Assembly: GCA_017562135.1 (NCBI GenBank) | Contig: QEYB01000841.1 | Coordinates: forward strand, 744,001 to 808,000 | Reading direction: 5' to 3' | From: Dipylidium caninum | Taxonomy: Eukaryota; Platyhelminthes; Cestoda; Cyclophyllidea; Dipylidiidae | DNA length: 64,000 nt | In this document: positions 36,407 to 49,722 of the stretch, in pieces | Position numbering within the stretch: the stretch's first letter is position 1 | How the letters are laid out: every line of letters begins with the position of its first letter | Made by a program: the position numbers and the translations under genes | The notes under the pieces: model-generated | Databases searched by the model: none | What the model was told of the DNA's origin: nothing | The model's input: only the letters and a program-made list of their open reading frames with translations

Positions 36407-39400
36407 AGGATTTTCAACTGGCTTAGCCTCACAAAATAAGTATGTCGGGAAAGGAGTCTTTGGCTGTCTTCTAGACGACGATAAGAGACGGCCTGATTTG
36501 TCAAAGTTAGCAAATTACCAAGAATAATCCAGTGCATGAACGGATTATTACTGTTTTGCCATTTGGAGAAATTGTTTGTCACACCGTATGGTGATAGAAA
36601 GTGAATTTTCCCACAAAATTAATCTGACTCACAAGGAATCGATGAATCATGAGTTTTGTTTATGTAAAAGTTTTACGGGGCAAAAAGTATTCAGCTGGTA
36701 TAAGCAACGTCATCTACTCTTCTTGTTTAGACTTATTCTTGCAAATGGTGATGTTCGACAGGAAACGGATTTTTTAAGGGGCCGAATTTTCTCCCCAATG
36801 TTGTTATCTGTAGCTGAATCAGTTTGTAGATTCCGAAATGACAGAGATTTTTTAAAATAACTTTTACGATTTGTTGGATGGAGACACGCGAACTGAAGAA
36901 CACTGCACCCAAGTTGGATATGCGAACGCGATGCGGAAGGTGTTTTCTCTAGTTTACTATAAATCGGCCACACGAACTACCAGACTGTCGAGCCTATCTA
37001 GCTTGCGGATGATTGAAAAGTCTGCCTCAAATCGCAGACTTGACCACAAGTTGAGTTCCAGTTCATTAGTGGTCTCTTTATTTTCTCCAAAAAGTCCATC
37101 CTTGCACACTTAAATTGTATAATAGGCCCCCGCAATTTAAGTTATATTCGTGAAAAAGTAGGTGGGGATCAACTTGCATCCTCGCCTTAAACTGTTGAAT
37201 TCTCCGCCGTGGGCAAGGAGTTTGGGAGTAGAGTAGAGTTTCGGCCCCTGCATAAACGCTTTCGAATTTTAGCCTTACCTTAACAAGTTTGAACAGGCAA
37301 TTTGTCCCCATGCCGCCACTTTGTCGGTATGTTTTTTTGCACGCCTAGCGCAGAATTACAATCTCACATTTCAATTCTGGGTGGTCTTTGAATCATGCGA
37401 CACCTGATATTGCAATGTCGAAGGCGAAAGATTTTTTTTTAACGTCGCAATCGAATGTTAAATGACTTGTTCTTCCCCTCCCACCTTGCCTCTCTCTCTT
37501 CCCCCGCTCCAATTGCGACGGCTCCGCTTTAGGGATTTTTCCGTTGTTGGCCGAAAAAGACGTCTCCTCATAAGGTTGCAGAATCGCGATTTGTGAAATT
37601 GCCCATTCGCCAAAATTGGTTCTCCTCTCGAACTCGTTCAACCCCGCCAGATTCTACTCGGTTTAAGGGGGGGGGGCGACAATTGCCCCAAAGTGCCATT
37701 CTTTTCAGAGTCAAATTCCCCAAATATGAATTTACTGCCAGACTAGATTGACCACTTTAAATGTATAATCACAATTTTAGTCTACTGACTTCTTTTATCT
37801 CATCACTGCTAGTAAGGCATAAATGCCCCTTTTAGCTGGAAAATCATCCGGCTGCATCCGAGGTGAAGTAGAGAAGTTGGTGAGACGTAGGGATTGGAGA
37901 AGGGCAATGACACTTTCTACTTCCTCGAAGGCGGTCTTTAAAAGACGTCTCGTTTCCCGGTGAAGCAATCGTCGGTAGTTTCATGGTCTGTAACCTGAAG
38001 CGGCGTAACAACTAATCACACAATCCTGTAGTTAAGAAAAATAAGTCTCTTATCTTTGGCAAATCGAATCTTTCAATACCATCCAAAGTTAGCCTTTTTT
38101 TACTTAGATTAGAAGAAATACTATTTTGTAGACAAAAAAGGAGTGCGACATCACTTAGACGGATTCAAAGCGTGGGTAACTACCACTCAGACATGCATGG
38201 AATATAGACAATGGGGAAAGTTTTCCCACAGGTCTCCAAAAGCTTTGTTTATGAACCACCTGGCAATGCGCTCCAAAACAGCGTTTTGATCAACGTAGCC
38301 GACCACCAACCGCCCTTCAACTTGGAAGTGTCCAAAGCAGGAGGAATTGGCGCGTTAGCCCCTGGCTGAGGAGTTCCGCGACCCTCGCGTGAGGCGATAG
38401 ACGATGATTGTCGAAACTTCCTTTTCCCAGTGAAAATAACTGGCATTTTGTCAGTGGATCATAATAAGGTGGAGCCGACTCCCCTGTGAATGTGATTCTC
38501 GATACTCAGAAGATTAATTACAAACTGATGCTTTTTTAAAATTTGCCAAATAAATTTGAAAGTAGTTTTAAGGCGTAGCATGCTGAACGTGCGCAACTTA
38601 TAAAAAAGCATTGCAAAATTCCGCAAAGGTTAGGCTTTTGCAGCAGTGAATACACGAGGAACGGCATTATGACCTAAAGGAAACCTTTCCCCCGGCTTGA
38701 TTCCACGTGCTATTTCTCTCCTTATATTCTTTTTTTTTTTATCTCCGCCCCCTTCCTTTTTTGTTGGTTAAAGTTACCGCTAATGAGGTGAGGTTAATGG
38801 CACCACGTGGGAGGTCTGGGAGATGCCATTTTCCTCTTCGCCCACTTCCCACGGCGCCGAGACGGAGGCATGCCTTCTCCCCCGGGTATCGTCATGTTTC
38901 CTACGACCAACAACAGCACCCAGCCAAAAAATCTGGCCATTTTCACAGTCAGGCCTAATTTACCACGCAGAAGTGCCACCACCAAAGTCCTCAGTCAACA
39001 GATTGATTCGCCAAGTTGACTTTGTCAGAGCCCATCGGTTGGAAAAATTAATTCTCCCCTCGGGAATATATCAGCCTTGATAAACTTTACACACCTCCCC
39101 CTCCCCCCGAACTTCGTGTGACATTATAGTCGGGGGGGGGGGGGTCCAGTTTAAATATTAATGCATTTTCCCCATGTTTATTAATCGCAAGGGAACTCGT
39201 GTGATATTGGCATATACACATCGGAATCGGTGACACCTTTCGTCACACTTTCAGGGGTCTTGCAGGATGGAGTCCATGGCGTATGAGAAACTGCCTGTCA
39301 TGTCAAATCACCTATTTTTCCGTCCATTGCTTTTTTTTGGGGGGGGGGATGGGAAGTAAATTACTAATTTTGATGTGGAGGCACCTGAGACTGCCCCCAT

Positions 39401-39800
39401 AATGCGAATTGATCCCCCGAAAACAGCGCGGGTTTCGGCGTTTTAAACCTCTTTATTACACGTCCTTTGTGTGAAAGAAGAAAAACTAAATGAAAAATTA
39501 CTTAGGAGAAGTTTTCGTGCCACTTCTGAAAAGCGATCATTAAAACGTCTTTTTTAGAAGTCTCCACATCGTGTTGATCATCAAAAAGCTCTTCCCATCT
39601 CCCTCATATTCATTTCTACTGAAATGTTTTGGTTGAGTAAGAGAATTGTCAAGTTTATGAACGAAAACAAACACAATTTATTTCCTCTAGGGTTAAACTC
39701 AAATCCCGCGATATCATGCCTACGAATGTTTCAATTTCACCCCGAATCTACATCGTCAAAATTTGTGCAAACGTGGGATTTTTAACCACCCAAGCAAAGG

Positions 39801-39820
39801 AGAGAGAGAGAGAGAGAGAG
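39801..39820 (+). repeat. (AG)10 microsatellite
   Basis: Ten perfect AG units. Confidence 0.9.
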
Positions 39821-42424
39821 GGTGGAATGCCTTCCACTTCAATTGCTTATCTGCAATTTAGCACCACGTTCCCATACTACTTATAAGTCTACTTAGTAAC
39901 GCCTTTATATTAAACGAGTGTATAGAAAGAGGAAATGCATCCCATCCGACATAATTGTTTATTATTAGTCCGATTACGCCAGAATCACAGTTTTACAATT
40001 AAGGAATGGGTAAAAGTCGCTAAATCCAAAATACGGCACTCTTGTTTTATTTAACGTACCAATAAGTCTTTGTTCCTATTAACCAGAATAAGCAAATCCC
40101 GATATGACCAAAAACGGCCCACTGTTTACATCCATCTTCGGTGGATAGCGTTTGACCGAGGCAGTTGTCTCCATTTTGGCAGTAAAGTACGCTACTAAAC
40201 TGAGTTACATATTCAACATCAGAAATAAACAAACCGGTTCAAGTTGTTTTGCATTATGCTATGAAATCATGGAGTGTGTGCTTACATGCCATGGCCTCCA
40301 GTCATTATCATCGACGAAAACGCGAGGCAAAATCCATCGCCGCGTTCGGGAGCCTAATTTTCGGCAGGTGACCAGACGTTAATATGAGTGTGTACGAAAG
40401 GCTCTGAAAATCCCAGTCGCAGGCGTTTTTTCTGCCCTTCCGAAACAGCGCCTTTTCAACTCCCTGCTTCATAGCTGTAAGGGCAATTTTTAATGAAATT
40501 CGTCGAGCATTATCATTGCTATTTAGAGTAGTGGATTTGGTGAGCGGAAGTACTTCCCTGATTTGTTCCTACCTACCCGAAAAGTGGGCCGACCATCAGT
40601 TTACTCAAAGGCCTGCCAGTCGAACTATTAGTCATCGGTTAACTGGGCTTGCCGGGTCCACGAGATGTATTCGAGGGTTTCTAAAGCGTTGTAGACTTCC
40701 CATAAACCTTAGGGAAAAAGAGAGTTGTCAAGCGCCTTTATTTGACCATTTCTCACACATAAATTGAATGTGTGTAAAGTGAATGGGCCGCTTTGCCACA
40801 CATTTTCTCTTCACTCAAAGGGGATGGTAAGTCAATCAAAATACCCACTTTCTTGAGACATTAGCAGGTCAAAATGAAGTTTCCACTGGAGTTGTTCTTC
40901 TATTTTTTTCTCTCTTTCTCTCCCTCTCGATAATTACGCAAGTTAGCACATTAAAAGACGTCATTCCCAGTCTTCCAGTCCTATTTTTACTGGATGGTCC
41001 TCAGAGAACCGAGAAGCGGACAAATGGATATGCCAAATGAATTCTCTTTCACCATAAAACACATGAAAGAGTAAACTACTCACCTCTTCTATACACTTTT
41101 GTCTAATGATCTGATGAATTGCAAGATTCTGCGCTACGTTTTAACGTCCGAAGTTGTCGGCGTCACTGGAGCCTTCTCCGTGAAGCTTGTTCACCATTCA
41201 GGGGAGCAGATGTGGTCCTGTCGACTGCGAGTAAATGCCCCTCTGCGCCACCACCGAGTCTGATTTTTCTCTCCTTTAGTCTCGAGTGAATAAGGAAGTC
41301 GAGAGAATAAATCTGCCTTTTGAGCGGGTCGGTCCACAGTGATGAGAATAAGGAGAGACTCTTTTTGAGTAACTAATCTCCTCTCCTCCCCTTTCCCTTC
41401 CGCTCGGCCCCACCTCTCCCTTTATTTTCAATTCCCTCAGGGCCGGTGTTGGTGAGAGAGCAATGACATAGAAAAAGAGAACTACTTTCTATCGCTGTCA
41501 GCTGAACAACAATCTATTTGATTGACGGTTACAGATTTTGTACTTTAAGCTGAATTTGTTAACTCTCTTCTGATAACAGTTCAGATGTAGTTTCTGACCT
41601 CATCGGCAAATAAAAGGTGTTTCCCTTACCTCACTCACTGAGGGAGCGGAAAAAAGACTTCAAAGGGTTGCTCCAACATGGAACAATTAAATTAGGTGAT
41701 AAATGAGGCAAGCGAAGGAACTTTTCCTACTACCGAGGTGGTACAAGTTATGGCCAGTTTATTGAAGGCCTACTCAAGAGATTGGCTCAATTTGAATCCC
41801 AGAAGGGCGCTCAAAATGCACCTCTTGACAGGGGACACGAGGGAGCATTTCCTGTGGACACAAAAGTCCCGGCGATGTCGCCACACCTACGTGGATCAGC
41901 TCGACTTAACCTCAAAAGCTCTCACACGCGATTCCCATATCGCTGACAGTGGGACAGCCTTGAATAGCACACCCTCGTGATTTCCCTGTAATGAGAGAAA
42001 GTATCGTCTTAAAGACGATCGCGATCCGCCGTTTAAAGGAGGTGGAGGTCGGTCAGACGATCGTGAGTAAGCGTTCGGAAGGTGCGGGTCTGAGGAGCAG
42101 TCGCCTAGATTCCTCGATACCAAATGTGTCGCCGGCCTCCTCTTCCTCCTCCTCAATCAAAAATAGGTGCTTCATCACTTCACCCTCCTAAAAAGCACAA
42201 AAATTCAGTTCCATTAGTGCCAGGGGGCTTGACTAAACGAGACAGAGTTGATCATAACGGAGAAGTTGTGTGCCTGGGCGTGTGAGGGCGTGTTGATACA
42301 CGACTTATCCGCATGGAGGAATGCAAATGTCTGGTTTCCCTCGAACTGAGCCATTTTGGGATTTAGACTAATCCCCTTCGTCCACTTTTGTATTCGCTTG
42401 TTTAACCCCAGGGCCTTTTTTGCT

Positions 42425-42442
42425 TCTCTCTCTCTCTCTCTC
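42425..42442 (+). repeat. (TC)9 microsatellite
   Basis: Nine perfect TC units followed by AG. Confidence 0.9.
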
Positions 42443-45313
42443 AGTAGAGGGATTTTTTTTCACGCTAAACGCATTCGACTGAACCCAAAAATTAATGAGG
42501 TTTTTAAAACCAGAACGTTATAGTTTCGTTCGCAACTCAAAGGGTGGAATCGCCTCTTCATTCACTCACGCCGTAAGGGGAACAGTTTTTTCTTCCTAAT
42601 CTTACACAGAGCTCCCAGTAGTGAAAGATGATCAGGAAGTTTGCACACCGCTTTGGCATCCGCTCAACTGCAGTCAGCGGTCTGTCGTCCCTCCAAATAC
42701 AGCGGGCTGGAAGACGCTTCGTCCAGTAGCTATGATGGAGAATTTGTTCCACTCTGCTGCGGAGCAGCATCGAGACGTAAATGTGGGGGTATATTTGGAT
42801 TCTGAAGTAAAATTTTTTGTCCCTGAGGACGTCGTAGTTTGCAGTACTGTTGACCAAGTGGAGAGGCCATTTTCCGCAGTCTTGGGGTGAAGACACCCAA
42901 CTTTAGGTCGTCTTCCCTTCTGTCGCATCCTATGCTACTTCTCAGCCGTTTCATAAGTACCTGGAGTTTTTTTTCGCCTCTTTCTCTCCCATTATCAACT
43001 AATCTCGGTAAACGAAAGCTTTAACTGAAGGCATGATTAAATAACACCTTTAGCCGCTACCCGGACACGTGGTTTCACTCTGTTCCTCCTCGACTTCCCA
43101 TCTCTACAGGGCAATTTACCCGTCGTCCTCTCATGTGCCATTTCCGTAGTCGTTGGTAGGACTTCTTTAGTGGTGGAATGTTGTTTTTCAGTTGACAGCA
43201 ACTTCAGAACGCCTCACCTCAGCGTATGCATCCACTTGTGAAGTGTAGGCACACATTTGGGCTGAGACGGCCTTCACGGCTAACTGTACGGTATTTTCCT
43301 TTCTATTTTGCCATCCAACTTTGGGCAACATATTCCCCCTCCCAAAGATGGCCGTGAGTTCACGGATGCTCTGGGCGTCCTTATACTCACCAACTGAGGT
43401 AGGATTCTGTGTAATCTTTAGAAAAATCGCAGGACGCTACCAGTCTAGGAGTCTAAATTGCCAACAGAAGGCGCGCATCGCATTTTCCTCAAGCATCTTA
43501 AAAGGATGGAAAGAGAGGCCATCGTCAGTCCACACAGGGTACAGACAAAACGTAGCCATGATTTAACAAGGAGGGAGCTGGAAATTTGCACTAATTAATT
43601 ACCTCTCCTCCATTTATCCCGCTGCACCGATGAAAGCACAGTAACTCACTTGTCTGTCCTGCCCTGCGATACACGCTTGTCATTGAGGCCTGAATGATTA
43701 ATGTCTGGGGCGCTAAAAGGCTGCCGTCGTCAGAAGATTAGACGGGCAAGAGCCTGGGCCCCCACTATTGTTCCCCACTCACTTTGGGCCCGAGATGCTA
43801 TCTCCCCAAATCGTAGGCACAATCCCACCCGACGCACGCACCGGCCCTCCTGACGCCCGAGGTGGAAAAGGGCGGCCGGCAAAATAAACACCAACTCCGC
43901 GCTTGATGGGCATCCCCTTTTGCTCCTCACCCTCCCTTTCTTTGTGTGTGTTTATCTGCGTCTGTGTCTAGGATTGAGTTGGCACAAATTGCAAAAATGT
44001 TAGCATAATTTTGGACACAAAGTGACTGATGGAGAAGAGAGGGATGAGAGTGAAGGAAAGACTACTTCAAAGTAGAGTCTTCATTGCTAGAGAAACCCTA
44101 AAAGACGGAAGAAGAAATCATGAGAGTCCGTTTCGACGAGGAAGAGTTAGATGAGGTTTACTGATGCTCAACTTGGACGAAAATGTGGAGTCTTTCCTCA
44201 CCTGCTCCTAGCTGGCCGTAAGGCTGGAGTCGAGACTTGTGAGAAGGCTGAATTGTAAATGAATGAAAATTCTCAGATTTTGCACTTTGCCTCACATGGG
44301 GAGATAAATGTTAATTTTTCCGGCTATCTTTTGCCATCTTTTCTCCTCTTTAATGCACTCAGTTTTCCGAGAATAAGTTCTCTCCTCTATGCAATGTTTT
44401 CTGTATAACAAAGTCTTTTCCCAGAGCGAAAAGAAAAAAATTAAGTTAAAATTCATTGGGACTAATCACAAGTGGACCGGATTGGGGTCTCGAGGATTAG
44501 AGGAGGCGACTATTATCCTCCAAATGTCTACACTTGGTGGGAAACAAAGTGAAGGCGGAAGGCAGGAACTCAGCCTCCTCCAGTGACAATTTGCCAACCT
44601 GTTTCGTTATTCCACTGACTTTCAAGTGGTGGTGAGGCAGCAAGCTCCACATGATTGAGTGAAAAGTCTAGAAATTCTTACCCCACTGCCTTTCATCACT
44701 GGAAGGGAAGCCTCGAGGCAGTAGATATTCTTTTTCTCCACTTTAATATTCCCCATTTCCTCGGTGGATGTGAACTGAGACGCGAGAGGAATTCTTCATT
44801 GTTCTGTGTGTTGACCTGCTTCTAATGCACTCAAAAGGGGCGGTGGTGAAACTCCACTCCACGTCCTAAATTGCTTCCTTCCTCGACATCACCTTATGGT
44901 TCCTTGATCGGAACATTCATAAGGAATATCCACTTCTCAAGCGATATGCTTTTTTGTAGGTTTGCAGACCGGTGAAAAATTTTACCCCCAGCGTCACGTA
45001 TGTGTGACGCAGTTACACTCCCCATCAATGTAAGGCGTTTTGCTTTAGAGTCGCTGAATTGGATGAGTGTACAAAGTGGTAATCTCATTGTTTGGGATGC
45101 GAAAAGGAGGTAATCGCAAGTGTGGCAGTTGATTTGATTCTCCGATACTGACAATGAATGTGTTTAAATTTCCCTCAGTTTTAATGTTCCTTTGCAGTGC
45201 AACTGATGAGTCGCTTGGCAAGTGTTGGACAGAAATGCCTTTCGAGATGCGAATTGGTGCCATCGGCCACATTTTTAAGGGGAAAAAATCGAACGCCGAT
45301 TGTTTAAATCCCG

Positions 45314-45333
45314 CCCCCCTCCCGGGAGGGGGG
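45314..45333. repeat. Perfect 20-bp GC palindrome
   Basis: Six C, one T, three C, three G, one A and six G form a fully self-complementary word with no spacer. It could form a cruciform on DNA, but no gene end or transposon end is attached. Confidence 0.9.
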
Positions 45334-48300
45334 TCGTTTGCCGATTTAGGAGGCTGTTAGTTATACCAACGCCCAAATTTTTAATTCCTACCTACCGCGC
45401 GCATTGGTCCTACTGATGGAAAGTAGAAGTCGAGGAATTTTCGTCGACCTACGACTGGATTTCATTTTCCTCTCTTAAGTCCATTTTGACTGTATCGCCT
45501 GTGGAGAGGGTAACACTCAGATCGACTAGTTGGAAGACCCCAACGTTCGGAATTTCCGACATTCTCTGACGAAAGCGTGATCTTTTGGATAAGGCCCATT
45601 GTTTGAAGATGCTGAAATGAGCCTAAGTTTTATTCCATGCCTGAGAAATTACAAACAAGTCGAATGTTCAGTTAATAGACAATTAGTTGCTGTGCTGTCT
45701 GTACAGTCATAACTTTCCCTGGAGGCTCCAGAAAAAAAGAAGAGAAGGCACGTAGAACGGGTTGTATTTTGACAGATGGGGGGAGGAGTTGGAAAAGGCC
45801 AATGTCCTGATTCTCTTTGCATTTGCCATGTCGTCGTCGTGGTCGTCTCTCCACGTTGGGTGGGGCATGAGGCAGGAGAGATCTTCAGCTCAACCGATGC
45901 ATCACCACGAGAGTGGGTACCCACGGCAGAACCTTCACCTTTAACTTAAACCGCTTTTGGTCGGTTCAACTTTTTTACCGTTAAACAGATCCCTCGTTTA
46001 CACGTATGCCCGTTGAGAGAAATGTTAAATTACGCCAAAGACGCTTCTTCAATATCGCCCTTTAATGCCTTCGCCGGTTGGAAGATGTAGACATTCAAGA
46101 AGGCTGTCGAAGGCGTTCTGTCGAACATGTGAGGATGAGCACCCATCAGCAAATAGGCAACGGGGAAATGGCCAAGGTGGTCACTTGAGCTAACACCCGG
46201 TAGATGTGCCCGATTGAAAACTCATTCCTTTCCACGAATTCAAGTGTAGCTGAAAATGTGGGCGGTGACAATTAAGTAAAAACGGAGAAAATGTAATTCC
46301 GGTATTTCCATAACCCGGCTATTGTAATTACGCGAACTAGGTGGATAAAAAATCACAAGAAATGCTTGAACCTCCAGGGGTAGCCTGGTGGAAAAGGTGG
46401 TGAAACACACCTGTGACTGACACCGGCAACCTGGGGAAAGGAGCCCCGATTCTACCCCCCTCCCCCCCGCCTACCAACCTCTTTCTTCCCCACTTATCGG
46501 CTGCTGTGGCATACGAAAACTTCCCTTCCTTTTGCAAACCATCCCCCTTTTCACCCCATTTTTGTCTTTAATCGCGTATCGTTTCAATTCCAATGACTAT
46601 TACTTTAATTGTGTATCATTCCCCAGTTTAAGTTGACAAAGTGAAACAGTAAGTTACCTTGCTGGTTACTAAGTCATTGTAGAGGTGGACATTTATGCAC
46701 CCCAGCTCAGTAAATCACCTTGACATGCTGACTAAACGTGGTGCCGTTTCCTGTAGACGGGCTCACCGTGACATATTTCACACACACAAACACACACCCC
46801 AAGACTGTCCCTCCGGTGAGAATAGGTGGATGAGGAAGAGAAGACAATAGAATCCTCTGACGAAGCATTATAAGAAGTGGGAGTTGAAAACCCCACGCAG
46901 AATTTCATAGTCTCGTCTTTTCTCTGTCAAAGGTGACTTCACCTAGCTGACGCTCTAACCGCGAAAACGATTGTCTCCTAAAATATCGGCTTATGGTAGA
47001 ATGATATTATCTCGCTGGAGTTTTTCTCTTACTGAGGCGAGGTTCTTTCCAGTTCTTATCACCCGCAGGACAACCCTCCTCTACTCGAAATTATGTCTTT
47101 GTGCACGTAAACGGTATACCTCAGTGATAATTCAACGGCTGACCTCCACGAGGTAGGTTTCTTTGTGAAACAAGCTTTTAGTCTGCGTAACATATGTGTA
47201 ACATCAATGATTTCGGACAGCGGTAGTATTCTCTCGCTATTTGAGTAGTATCAGAGTAACGAAAGCATTCGATGGGTAGGGAACAAAAACAACGGAAACG
47301 GTCGTACTGTCATATTCTTGAAAATAGATACTCTCAGACCAATATAACTTTGTCAATTGAAGTTGGCCTGCCCACACTTCCGATTCCCTTCTCACAGTCT
47401 CTCTTCTAACTAGCGAAAGGCTTCATCTGTTTGCCTCCCTTTGGGGCAAAAAATCCCGGTCTGGGGCTGGAAAGAAGTGTTTTGGGAGGAGTAAACTAAA
47501 AAACGCCTCTACTAAGGCAGAGATGCCTAAATTCTTATGGTTTTGAAAAAAACTGCCTAATGAGGCTTTTGTGGCTCCTTTGGAAAAACGCACTTCAAAG
47601 CCACATTAGGCTTGCTCCCGGAGATCCTTCTCAACTTCTATCCGTTGCGGATGGTTTAACTTACTGTTCTGGTAGCCTCGGCCGATATCCGAAGTGTGTC
47701 AAGTCCATTTTGGCGATTTCTCCTTAAAATATCCTCAGGGTCGAGGCAGTCAGACCTCGGACTTACTAGTTTGAAATCTGCTAGGGTAAAAGAAAATGTT
47801 AAAAAAAGGAGGATGCATGTTTATATTCCTCTGTGGGCACTTTTTGACTGCACACACACAGCCGTGTACATACGTATAATCGCCTTTTGACAGTTTTGAC
47901 CGACAGGTCACCTTCCACCTAATAATCAATCAAATTGACTGGAGACTAAACTCTGTCTGACCTGGTAGACTGTCCACTTCAGGTTAAATGCGATCGGTCA
48001 GTAATGAAAGGACGATGGGACGAGGAGACAGTTTGTGATAACGGGTGAAATGGGCTCCGTGGCCGAGTTTCTGTCGCTCAAACTCACCCTAACTCATCCT
48101 TTGTGGCATCTGCTTCCTTTTCTCCGGAGTTCCCCCGAAAACTCCATTCTAAGTTCACTCAGAGTGTCCTTTGACGAAGTCCATTTAGACTGTAACTCGC
48201 GAATGGGAGAGAAGGTCAAGAAGAGAGGGACGGCGGCGAATATGGAACCAAGCTATGTACCTACCATGAATGTGATCTAAATGGAACGCTGGAACACCTA

Positions 48301-48895
48301 CGTCGACGAAAACCTGAGCACCTTTTGTTACGTGAGCAAAAAAAGGCTTTCATAACTTCGCGAAGAGAGGAGAGGCGAGAATCAGTGAGGCTAAACGTCC
48401 GAGGGTTGATGGGAAAACACGCACTGAGCTGCTAAACAAAGTTTTCCTTGACATGGGTTCGTAAACCCCGTTTTTTTTCCCTTTAAGCGGCCCATCGTCT
48501 GCTGGGACTATATTAATTCTTCCGAAGATGAATGATTGGGCAATAGATGAGACGTAGGAAGTGGTGGAGGCGGTGCCGTCATGTTTTTTTTCTGTTAGAC
48601 ATTTATCCTTGTAACGCTATGATTTATCTCAAATTTCTCTCTCTCATCCTCTGTTTTTTGGGCAAGAATGAGGCAATAAGTTATACTTATGGCACCACTT
48701 CATATCGGCAAATGAAATAGTTTCCTTGGCAAGTAATTTGAGCTGCTAAACTTCCCTGCCACGAGGGTAATTGTCACTGCCCTCAATTTCGTCAGTGATT
48801 TTCACCAAGGGGAGGAGGACATTGCTTTGATCGGTGGCCCCTCAACCACTCCCCCCCCGCCGTGTTGTCTTCGGAGGAATATCTTTAACCTACTC

Positions 48896-49302
48896 ATGTG
48901 CGTTTTGGCCACCTTTAACGCTTATTTTTTTGGGAAGCAACTGTGCATAAAAGGGAAACCACGCAGTACAACACAATCATATTATGCGATTCCGAGCGAA
49001 GAAGGACCTGTCAGGGTCTCAAGTGAATATACAATCACAAAGGTCCTCACTTCATTCTCTGACACGGCCGCCTATTTTTCTGTCTTGTCTGCATGGAGGA
49101 GGAGGAGGAGAAGGAGGAGACACTGAGGCAGGGACTTGAGATTGGGTTGCCGGGAAATGCCCTCCGGAGTGGGCACCGATTAAGAATTCGCGAAGGAGGG
49201 GACTCAGATCTTAACTGGGAGGGTGAATCAAGCCCTCCGACGCCGGTGGTCACCACAAGGAGGCGACTAGGTCTGTTACCCTGACCCTGAAGGGTTACGC
49301 GC
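48896..49302 (+). repeat. Dispersed repeat E, unit 1 of a tandem pair
   Basis: This unit aligns with 49308-49722 along its length. Shared words include TTATTTTT followed by GGGAAGCAACTG or GGGAGCAGCTG, CTGTCAGGG, GTTGCCGGGA, CCGGAGTGGGC and the ACGAGGAGGCG-like end. Divergence is substantial (roughly a quarter of positions by eye). A repeat of about 410 bp without coding frame could be a SINE-like or other non-autonomous element. I do not recognise the family. Confidence 0.75.
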
Positions 49303-49307
49303 GTCAA

Positions 49308-49722
49308 TAAGTAGATGATGGGGCATTTGACCACCTTGGACATTTATTTTTGGGGAGCAGCTGCACATACAACAAAACGCACGACACAAAACAAGTACAG
49401 AATGCCATCCGAAGCATAGCACCGTCTGTCAGGGCCAGGGGTGAATAAGAAGTCGAAAGTCTTCTTCCCCGTCTCCGACAAGTACGTAGCCGTTTCCGTC
49501 CCATCCGCAAGCACGTTTAATCCGCCTTTTCCTTCGGACCTGGTAAAGGAGATACTGACGCAGCGACCTCAGCCCCGACTTTAGGACCAAGTTGCCGGGA
49601 CATCCGCCCCGGAGTGGGCGCCGACCCAGAATCCCCGGAGGAGTAAGGCATACCCTCCGACCGCGGCGGTTGCCACGAGGAGGCGCCTAGGCCTGCTACC
49701 TTGACTTTGAAATAATGTGCGA
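49308..49722 (+). repeat. Dispersed repeat E, unit 2 of a tandem pair
   Basis: This is the second copy of the 48896-49302 unit, in the same orientation and separated by only a few bases. No target-site duplications or terminal inverted repeats were seen. Confidence 0.75.

Larger units (their letters stand above)
36407..48895. other. Long intronic stretch (12.5 kb) with no supported gene
   Basis: Non-coding sequence upstream of the LRR gene. All frames are short and none carries a recognised domain. It contains an AG tract (39801-39820), a TC tract (42425-42442), a perfect 20-bp GC palindrome (45314-45333) and G homopolymers near 37668, 39132 and 39340. Confidence 0.55.

Noticed and set aside
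42558..42896. Overlapping frames on both strands (112 and 89 codons)
   Set aside because: A faint transposase-like feel in one frame could not be tied to any motif; no terminal repeats were found.
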